Origin: an uncultured Clostridia bacterium
GTDB lineage: Bacteria; Bacillota; Clostridia; TANB77; CAG-508
NCBI GenBank assembly: GCA_947627785.1
Contig: CANQXC010000005.1
Location: 1 to 21,237 of the forward strand
Length of the DNA stretch: 21,237 bases
Direction of reading: 5' to 3'
In this document: positions 16,109 to 21,237 of the stretch, in pieces
Layout: each line of letters begins with the position of its first letter
Position numbering within the stretch: position 1 is the first letter of the stretch
Position numbers and translations under genes: made by a program
Notes under the pieces: generated by a model
The model's input: the letters and a program-made list of their open reading frames with translations, nothing else
Database searches by the model: none
Told to the model about the DNA's origin: nothing

Positions 16109-17284
16109 TCACTTGTTAAAAAGCCCTAAAAGCAAAGAATATAAAATTAAGTAAACCCACAATGTTAAATATTTATTTAACATTGTGGGTTTATTTGTAT
16201 TGTAAAAAAAATTAAAAAGTATTAAATTGTAACAGCCTAAAGTCCGCATTATTCTGTTTATTTCATCAGGCTGAGTATCTAATATTTTTAAAAATACAGT
16301 AGCAATTTTAGGATCAAATTGAGTACCGCTATTTTTACTAATCTCTTCTTTTACAACATCTAAAGGTAAAGAATCTCTATATGAACGTCTAGATGTCATT
16401 GCATCAAATGCATCTGCAATAGCCGTAATTCGTGCTAAGTAAGGTATGTCCTCTCCTGCTAATTTACCAGGATATCCTTTTCCATCAAAACGCTCATGAT
16501 GATGTTTAACAATAGGAATTATATCTTTAAAGATAGTAGCATTAGATAAAATATGTGCTCCTATCGCTGGATGATTTTGAATCTCTGAATATTCTTCATT
16601 GTCTAATTTGGTAGTCTTAAGTAAGATACTATCTGGTATACCAATCTTTCCAATATCGTGGAATAATCCTCCAATTCTTAAAGTTTTTAAATCTTCTTCT
16701 GAAAGAGATAATTGTTTTCCAATTAATTCAGAATATTCTGCAACTCTATCAGAATGTCCTCTTGTGTAAGAATCCTTAGCTTCAACAGTATAACGTAAAA
16801 TTTCAATAGTTTCCATATATGCTGATTCCAATTTACTGTATGTAGATTGCAATTCATTATTTATATTTTTTATCAATTGCATTTGAGAAACAGCTTTAAT
16901 TCCAGATTCAATTAAAAGTAGCAATTGACCAAACTGATCACTTTTTTCACAATAACCTTGAATATCTAATCTTTTAATTGTATCTAGTGGTGGGGCTAAG
17001 TCTTTATGTCCTGTAAGAAGTAAGATATATAAATCTTTATTAAACTTTCTAATTTCTTCAACAACTTGATCTCCATGAATAGGTGTCATTAAAAAATCTA
17101 AAAGCATTAAATCAAAATGCTCGTTTTTAACTTTTTCTATTGCTTCTACTGGATTAGTTACTCCTACAAAAGTATAGCCAGCTTTAGATAAAAACACTTT
17201 TAAAGAATCTAAAATACCAATTTCATCATCAACTGCTATAATTTTATATTGAGAGTTTACTTGTGGATGCATATTTTTACGCAT
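16109..17284 (-). CDS. Response regulator with HD-GYP output domain (probable c-di-GMP phosphodiesterase)
   Basis: The protein has 391 residues. The receiver domain (about 12-130) has the acidic pair D19-D20, phospho-acceptor D63 in LLDFLMTP, T91 in LLLTG and K114 in CEKSD. A coiled linker (about 135-165) leads to the HD-GYP domain (about 166-345) with HSDRVAEYS, HDIGKIGIPD (H209, D210), NHPAIGA, HHHERFDGKGYP (GYP at 270-272) and DAFDAMTSRRSYR. Such domains hydrolyse c-di-GMP with a di-iron centre. No histidine kinase is adjacent, so it is an orphan regulator. The start at 17284 follows GAAAGGA. The conserved part ends near residue 350. The remaining 40 residues are hydrophobic (YLTLWVYLILYSLLLG) and are read through the terminator hairpin at 16152-16193, so this tail may be spurious or the result of a lost stop. 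Confidence 0.93.
   Translation of the reverse strand: MRKNMHPQVNSQYKIIAVDDEIGILDSLKVFLSKAGYTFVGVTNPVEAIEKVKNEHFDLMLLDFLMTPIHGDQVVEEIRKFNKDLYILLLTGHKDLAPPLDTIKRLDIQGYCEKSDQFGQLLLLIESGIKAVSQMQLIKNINNELQSTYSKLESAYMETIEILRYTVEAKDSYTRGHSDRVAEYSELIGKQLSLSEEDLKTLRIGGLFHDIGKIGIPDSILLKTTKLDNEEYSEIQNHPAIGAHILSNATIFKDIIPIVKHHHERFDGKGYPGKLAGEDIPYLARITAIADAFDAMTSRRSYRDSLPLDVVKEEISKNSGTQFDPKIATVFLKILDTQPDEINRIMRTLGCYNLILFNFFYNTNKPTMLNKYLTLWVYLILYSLLLGLFNK
16152..16193. terminator. Strong hairpin terminator at the end of the surface operon, inside the HD-GYP reading frame
   Basis: A perfect 19-bp stem (16152-16170 with 16175-16193) with a 4-base loop, centred on AAACCCACAATG and its complement. It lies 48 bases after the stop of surface protein B and is followed by a short T-rich run on the plus strand. 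The same DNA encodes residues 364-378 of the HD-GYP protein on the minus strand. Confidence 0.8.
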
Positions 17285-17360
17285 AATTTTTCATTCCTTT
17301 CTAGACATTCAAATGCCTGTTATTTTAAAAATAAAAACTTTTAAATAAATTTATGTATAC

Positions 17361-17388
17361 ATTATATAATAAAAATAAAAAAAAACAA
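17361..17388 (-). promoter_or_regulatory. Candidate promoter of the HD-GYP gene
   Basis: Minus strand: TTGTTT (17388-17383), a 16-base spacer and TATAAT (17366-17361), 77 bases upstream of the ATG. It lies in very AT-rich sequence, so support is modest. Confidence 0.4.
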
Positions 17389-17407
17389 GTGAAATGAGCA
17401 AAAAAAG

Positions 17408-17436
17408 TAGAAAAAGCGAAAAATATATGATATAAT
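17408..17436 (+). promoter_or_regulatory. Candidate extended -10 promoter of the dnaJ-like gene
   Basis: TGATATAAT at 17428-17436 is an extended -10 (TGnTATAAT) preceded, at 17 bases, by a weak TAGAAA (17408-17413). It lies 37 bases upstream of the ATG. I see no CIRCE (HrcA) inverted repeat, so heat-shock control of that type is not indicated. Confidence 0.55.
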
Positions 17437-17473
17437 TTCAAACATAACATAAAGTTCGTTTAAGGAGAAAAGT

Positions 17474-18361
17474 ATGATTTTTAAAGATTATTATAAAATT
17501 TTAAATTTAGATACTAATAAAGTTACTGAAAGCGAAATAAAAATTGCATTTAGAGAACAGGCCAAGAAATACCATCCAGATATGAATAAACAAAGTGTGC
17601 AATCAGAAGAAAGATTTAAAGATATAAACGAAGCATATAAAGTATTATCAAATAGTGCAACAAGAAAAAAATATGATAGAACCTGGTATTCTAAAGTTGG
17701 GAGAAGAAAACAAAAAGCTGAGCAAAGTAAGAAGGAAAAAGGTCCTGGATTTAATGAATTCTTTAATGTTTTCTTTGGTGAAACAGAGAAACAGATTTTT
17801 AAAGAAAACAAAAATGTACCAATTAAGGGTGAAAATATAGATACGGAGATTAATGTAAAACTAGAAGATGCTTATTATGGATTAGAAAAGAAAATATCCT
17901 TAAGAACAGTAAAAGGTGAAATGAAAAGTTTTTCTGTTAAAGTACCTGCAGGGATTAGAAATGGTGAAAAAATAAGATTATTAGGACAAGGTAAACAAGG
18001 TATAAATGGTGGAAAAAATGGCGATTTGCTTATTAAGATAAATATTGAAAATAATAAGAAATTTAAACTACAAGGCTGTGATATTATAACAAATGTATAT
18101 CTTTCACCATGGGAAGCGGCACTTGGAAAAACCATTAACATAGATTCAATAGATGAAAACTTTGCAGTAGATATTCCAGCAGGAATACAGAGTGGGGAAC
18201 AAATAACAATACCAGATAAAGGATATAAAGATGGACAAGGTGGAAGAGGAAATTTGATAGCTGAAATAAAAACAGTAGTTCCAAAGCAACTAACTGAAGA
18301 AGAAGAAAATTTATTTAAACAGCTACAAGAAATTTCAACATTTAATCCAAGAAGTGAGTAA
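17474..18361 (+). CDS. DnaJ/CbpA-type J-domain co-chaperone without zinc finger
   Basis: J-domain proteins stimulate the ATPase of DnaK and deliver substrates to it in the cytosol. In this 295-residue protein the J domain spans about 5-69, with the essential HPD at 34-36 and the helix IV region ending in ATRKKYDRTWYS. A short Lys/Gly/Phe linker (about 70-105) leads straight into the two C-terminal beta domains (about 118-285), with PAGIRNGEKIRLLGQG and PAGIQSGEQITIPDKG. The Cys-rich CxxCxGxG zinc domain of true DnaJ is absent, so it is a type II (CbpA-like) protein. That is why no dnaJ symbol is given. The start at 17474 follows AAGGAG. The gene stands alone, divergent from the HD-GYP gene and convergent with the small minus-strand gene. 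No grpE or dnaK is nearby. Confidence 0.92.
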   Translation: MIFKDYYKILNLDTNKVTESEIKIAFREQAKKYHPDMNKQSVQSEERFKDINEAYKVLSNSATRKKYDRTWYSKVGRRKQKAEQSKKEKGPGFNEFFNVFFGETEKQIFKENKNVPIKGENIDTEINVKLEDAYYGLEKKISLRTVKGEMKSFSVKVPAGIRNGEKIRLLGQGKQGINGGKNGDLLIKINIENNKKFKLQGCDIITNVYLSPWEAALGKTINIDSIDENFAVDIPAGIQSGEQITIPDKGYKDGQGGRGNLIAEIKTVVPKQLTEEEENLFKQLQEISTFNPRSE

Positions 18362-18391
18362 TTAACAAATTTTCCAAATATATAATAAAAT

Positions 18392-18682
18392 CTATGTAAT
18401 ATTGTATTGTTCACAAATAAATAATAAATTTTGTAATTGCTCTAATGCAGTGTCTTGTATTAGAGCAATTTCTAATTGTCTTGCAATTGAACAGTCTTTT
18501 AAATAAAAATCGCAAGTAGTTACTAAAGAAGATACAGTGGTAAATTCAATAGTATCATCATAAGGTTTTATTTTATTAAGTAAAAAGGAAACAATTTTAT
18601 TCTTTAATATAGATACACATTCTGGGTATCTTTTTTCGAAAAGATAATTTTTTAAAGTTTGATTATCGTATATTGTCACCAT
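18392..18682 (-). CDS. Unrecognised 96-residue protein, last gene of the sigG-linked group
   Basis: I do not recognise this protein. I chose the ATG at 18682 (MVTIYDNQTL) over the one at 18700, because AGGAGG lies just upstream of it (18687-18692). That gives 96 residues and a 20-base overlap with the end of the preceding gene, implying translational coupling. It looks all-helical and soluble, with Cys at about 22, 62, 68 and 90 and no membrane segment or signal peptide. It ends 31 bases from the convergent dnaJ-like gene. A perfect inverted repeat (18435-18446 with 18459-18470) lies inside its coding sequence. Expression probably depends on the promoter of the gene before it. Confidence 0.7.
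   Translation of the reverse strand: MVTIYDNQTLKNYLFEKRYPECVSILKNKIVSFLLNKIKPYDDTIEFTTVSSLVTTCDFYLKDCSIARQLEIALIQDTALEQLQNLLFICEQYNIT
18435..18470. repeat. Perfect 12-bp inverted repeat inside the 96-residue gene
   Basis: AATTGCTCTAAT (18435-18446) and its exact complement ATTAGAGCAATT (18459-18470) flank a 12-base loop. No T run follows on either strand, so it is not a classical terminator. It lies 74 bases past the stop of the convergent dnaJ-like gene and might block or pause readthrough from it, which has no other clear terminator. Confidence 0.55.
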
Positions 18683-20435
18683 TAATCCTCCTAAATCCAT
18701 TTTTATCCTCTACAAATTCATCGCCAGTTGTTAAACTAACAGATTTGCGAGTAATTCGAGATTGAACAACTTTATTTTTTGTTTCTACTTTGTTAGTTAA
18801 ATGAGGTGGAAACTTTCCATTCATAAGAAATTGAAAATGTTCCCATAAATTAGCGTTATTTCCTAAAGCTATATTATTTCTAATAATATCTCTTTGGCCT
18901 TTTAATATAGGCATAAGTATAGGTGTAGGGATAAATTCTCCATTCAAAATAAAATCTTCATTACCTTGATATTCTGGAATTATACATTCTCTGTTGTTTT
19001 GCCTGATTAGGTTAATCAAATCGTCTTTACTTACATGAAATCTTAAAGGCATATTAAATCCTTCAATATCAAATGCAAGTAGAGCCATTGAACTAGAAGA
19101 GGCAAGAGAATCTACATATTCTCCATTTATATAGTTATGTCTAACTAATCCCCAATTTTTACAAACAGGATTATCCAATAGTTTTTTTATTAATGGTTGA
19201 AGAACAGTATTTTTTTTAGAATATGCAAGCATTTCTAGATTAATTAAATACTTAGCAAAACAAAAATCTTCATAAAAATCATTATTCTCTAAGGAATCTG
19301 AGAAAAAGTTGTTATAATCTTTGCCAATAAAATTGTATAATTCGTTATAATAATCTGAATAATCTTTACGTAAATGAGGAATTGGTTTGCCTTCCTTTAT
19401 TTCTTTATGTAATGAATCATTTAACTGTAGTGAATATGTATTACAAAATAATTGTCGTAGGTAATTAGCCTTTTGTAGTACAGCAATTAATTTTTCATTA
19501 GATAAGTTTAAATTGGTATTTCCATCAAAAAAATCATCCCATAGATTTAATGAATCAATACATAAAAAAGCAGAAGAGAGGCTATTACATTCTTTTGCAA
19601 ATCTATTATTCCAAAAGGTGTAAAAGAAAGATAAATCTTGTATAGATAAACTTTTTAAATAATCCTCTGAAAAAACTTCTCTTAAACTAATGGTATTGGA
19701 ATCTGTAGCATCATTTAAACTGTAATCTAAATCTTGAAAACCAAATTTTTGACTATTTTTTTTGTATAAAGACATGTATTCTTCTAAAAATCCTAAATCA
19801 TTAAAGAAAGAATACAATACTTGCATGTCTTGAACTTGTAATTCTTGAACAGAAAGTTCTGCTTCTTGTTTGACTTGCTTTAATATAGCAAGTATCTTGT
19901 CATTTCTACTTTTTTGGTTTGAAATTGTGGAAGCAAGTTTTTGTACAAGTTTGTTATCAAAGGTAATACCTTCTTTGATAGAAAACTCCAAATAATATAA
20001 TAATTTACATGCTTCTGTTAAGACTAGTTTTTGTGCACGTAATAAATTAGATGTATAGATAGGATCATCTTGTGCATTGTTTATGTTTTCTATAGCACTT
20101 TTATATAATTGATTTATCAAATTTGGATTCTTTATTATACTATCAATTGCTTGTAATTTATATAATAAAGAATCTGAATGTCCACGTTCAATAAAACTAA
20201 AATTGAAATTTTCTATAAATGATATAAATGCATCCTTTAGTTCTTCTCCATTATTTATGTTATATGAGTTCTTTAGAAAATTGAATAATCTATTACATTT
20301 ATTAAAAAGTGTTTTTATTAAATTATTTATATCGTAATCGCTAGGATTATAATGTGTACTATTATAAAAAATTGTTTTATTTAGTCGTTGATTTAGCAAA
20401 TTCATCACCATTTTAATTATACTATTTTTTGACAT
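18663..20435 (-). CDS. Unrecognised large protein downstream of sigG (about 580-590 residues)
   Basis: I do not recognise a family. The protein is soluble-looking: the first 400 residues appear mostly helical and rich in Asn, Leu and Tyr. A more mixed part follows (about 410-520) with SMALLAFDIEGFNMPLRFHV, and a basic, polar tail ends in GFRRINGDNIR. There is no signal peptide, membrane segment or clear catalytic motif. The start is uncertain: ATG at 20435 is the first, while ATGs at 20411 and 20405 are alternatives, and none has a good ribosome site. A TATAAT lies between the first and second, which favours the later ones. It is 56 bases downstream of sigG and overlaps the 96-residue gene, so the pair forms one unit. 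A link to sporulation is only positional. Confidence 0.75.
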   Translation of the reverse strand: MSKNSIIKMVMNLLNQRLNKTIFYNSTHYNPSDYDINNLIKTLFNKCNRLFNFLKNSYNINNGEELKDAFISFIENFNFSFIERGHSDSLLYKLQAIDSIIKNPNLINQLYKSAIENINNAQDDPIYTSNLLRAQKLVLTEACKLLYYLEFSIKEGITFDNKLVQKLASTISNQKSRNDKILAILKQVKQEAELSVQELQVQDMQVLYSFFNDLGFLEEYMSLYKKNSQKFGFQDLDYSLNDATDSNTISLREVFSEDYLKSLSIQDLSFFYTFWNNRFAKECNSLSSAFLCIDSLNLWDDFFDGNTNLNLSNEKLIAVLQKANYLRQLFCNTYSLQLNDSLHKEIKEGKPIPHLRKDYSDYYNELYNFIGKDYNNFFSDSLENNDFYEDFCFAKYLINLEMLAYSKKNTVLQPLIKKLLDNPVCKNWGLVRHNYINGEYVDSLASSSSMALLAFDIEGFNMPLRFHVSKDDLINLIRQNNRECIIPEYQGNEDFILNGEFIPTPILMPILKGQRDIIRNNIALGNNANLWEHFQFLMNGKFPPHLTNKVETKNKVVQSRITRKSVSLTTGDEFVEDKNGFRRINGDNIR

Positions 20436-20444
20436 AAAAAGCAA
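20416..20444 (-). promoter_or_regulatory. Candidate promoter at the start of the large unrecognised gene
   Basis: Minus strand: TTGCTT (20444-20439), a 17-base spacer and a perfect TATAAT (20421-20416). The expected start point is near 20409, which coincides with the possible start codons at 20411 and 20405 and would give a leaderless or nearly leaderless message. It may also be a chance match in AT-rich DNA. Confidence 0.4.
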
Positions 20445-20491
20445 GAAATAGCTGCATTAATGGCTATAGTAATATTATAATATAAATATAT

Positions 20492-21237
20492 TTATTTATA
20501 TAATTTCTTTATTCTTTCAATAGCACTTTTTTCCAATCTGGAAACTTGTGCTTGGGAAATCCCAATTTCTTCTGCAACTTCCATTTGGGTTCTGCCATCA
20601 AAAAAACGCTTTGATATTATTGTTTTTTCTCTACTATTTAATTTTTTCATAGCTTCTGCTAAACTCAAATTTTCAGCCCAATGCTCATCAGTATTTTTAG
20701 AATCTTTCACTTGGTCCATTATATAAATGCTTTCTGAACCCTCATTATATACAGGTTCTTGAAGTGATATTGGCTCCTGAATAGAATCAAGACTCACAAC
20801 AATTTCCTCTTTATCTATGCCTAATTCTTTGGCAATATCTTCAATGCTAGGTTCCTTTTGCTTTTCCTTTAATAATTTTTCTTTTGTTTGAAGAGCCTTG
20901 TAAGCTAAATCTCTCATAGACCTACTTACTCTAATAGGATTATTATCACGTAAATGTCTTCTAATCTCTCCGATAATCATAGGAACTGCATATGTTGAAA
21001 ACTGAACATTTAATGAAATATCAAAATTATCAATAGCTTTAATTAAGCCAACACAACCAACTTGAAATAAGTCATCTATATTTTCACCACGTCCATTAAA
21101 ACGTTGAATAACACTTAAAACTAGCCTTAAATTACCTTGTATAAATTCTTCTCTAGCATTATTATCTCCATTTTTTATTTTTACTAATAATTCATTTTTT
21201 TGTGTATTTGTTAGAACAGGTAATTTAGCAGTGTTTA
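20492..21237 (-). CDS. sigG: RNA polymerase sporulation sigma factor SigG (5' end outside window)
   Basis: SigG directs late forespore transcription during endospore formation. The minus frame is open from the right edge to the TAA at 20492-20494, giving the last 247 residues, so only a short N-terminus is missing. It starts with NTAKLPVLTN, a stretch typical of SigG rather than SigF. Region 2 follows with GNLRLVLSVIQRF, DDLFQVGCVGLIKAIDNFD and FSTYAVPMIIGEIRRHLRDN. Region 3 carries VSRSMRDLAYKAL. Region 4 has REKTIISKRFFDGRTQMEVAEEIGISQAQVSRLEKSA, broken here as REKTIISKRFFDGR and the helix-turn-helix QMEVAEEIGISQAQVSR. The internal ATG at 20980 is not the start, because conserved region 2 lies upstream. 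In relatives sigG often follows spoIIGA-sigE, which could lie beyond the edge. Confidence 0.95.
   Translation of the reverse strand, partial: NTAKLPVLTNTQKNELLVKIKNGDNNAREEFIQGNLRLVLSVIQRFNGRGENIDDLFQVGCVGLIKAIDNFDISLNVQFSTYAVPMIIGEIRRHLRDNNPIRVSRSMRDLAYKALQTKEKLLKEKQKEPSIEDIAKELGIDKEEIVVSLDSIQEPISLQEPVYNEGSESIYIMDQVKDSKNTDEHWAENLSLAEAMKKLNSREKTIISKRFFDGRTQMEVAEEIGISQAQVSRLEKSAIERIKKLYK

Noticed and set aside
17875..18414. 179-codon minus-strand frame opposite the dnaJ-like gene, and the frames at 17491-17811 (-) and 17655-17840 (+)
   Set aside because: All overlap the J-domain protein in other frames and show no recognisable sequence.
18690..18780. SLTTG string near the end of the large sigG-linked protein as a sortase motif
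   Set aside because: No hydrophobic span or basic tail follows and there is no signal peptide, so the match to the SLTTG of surface protein A is chance.
20448..20466. Short hairpin (ATAGC / GCTAT) after sigG as a terminator
   Set aside because: Only 5 bp of stem; the T-rich run after it is also part of the candidate promoter. Too weak to call.

Overview
The window is very AT-rich on both strands, uses AGA and A/T-ending codons throughout, and has strong AGGAGG-type ribosome binding sites. It carries a gene for the forespore sigma factor SigG. Together these point to an endospore-forming, low-GC member of the Clostridia, probably an uncultured gut-type lineage (inference). No tRNA, rRNA, CRISPR array, insertion sequence or prophage gene was seen.

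Layout, left to right. (1) The 3' end of purB (+) meets an unrecognised 520-residue repeat protein (-) at a shared hairpin terminator. (2) A divergent promoter region leads into an ispG-ispH-sortase operon (+). It holds the two last enzymes of the MEP isoprenoid pathway and a membrane-anchored sortase. As given, ispH is broken by a one-base frameshift. (3) A bidirectional terminator separates the sortase from a convergent galM (-). (4) A 479-base, A-rich intergenic region carries two good SigA-type promoters (+) and repeated CCTACA hexamers. It precedes two large surface protein genes (1242 and 1840 residues), which lie one base apart and form an operon. Both proteins have an N-terminal export segment, SdrD-B/Cna-B-like and DUF11-like beta modules, and a C-terminal membrane anchor preceded by an unorthodox LPXTG-like motif (SLTTG and IPTFG). 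(5) Convergent to them is an orphan response regulator with an HD-GYP (c-di-GMP phosphodiesterase) output domain. Its open reading frame runs through the 19-bp terminator hairpin. (6) A DnaJ/CbpA-type chaperone (+) follows. (7) A minus-strand group closes the window: sigG (5' end outside the window), then two overlapping unrecognised genes (about 590 and 96 residues).

How it fits together (inference): MEP-derived isoprenoids feed undecaprenyl phosphate and so lipid II, the acceptor for sortase reactions. The sortase is the obvious candidate to anchor the two surface proteins, which lie 1.7 kb downstream across galM. The HD-GYP protein may tie surface display to c-di-GMP level.

The items most worth following up are the non-canonical sorting signals with their nearby sortase, the possible thioester-type domain at the N-terminus of the 1840-residue protein, the two-promoter region with CCTACA repeats, the ispH frameshift, the repeat protein at 649-2211, and the unrecognised gene pair downstream of sigG.
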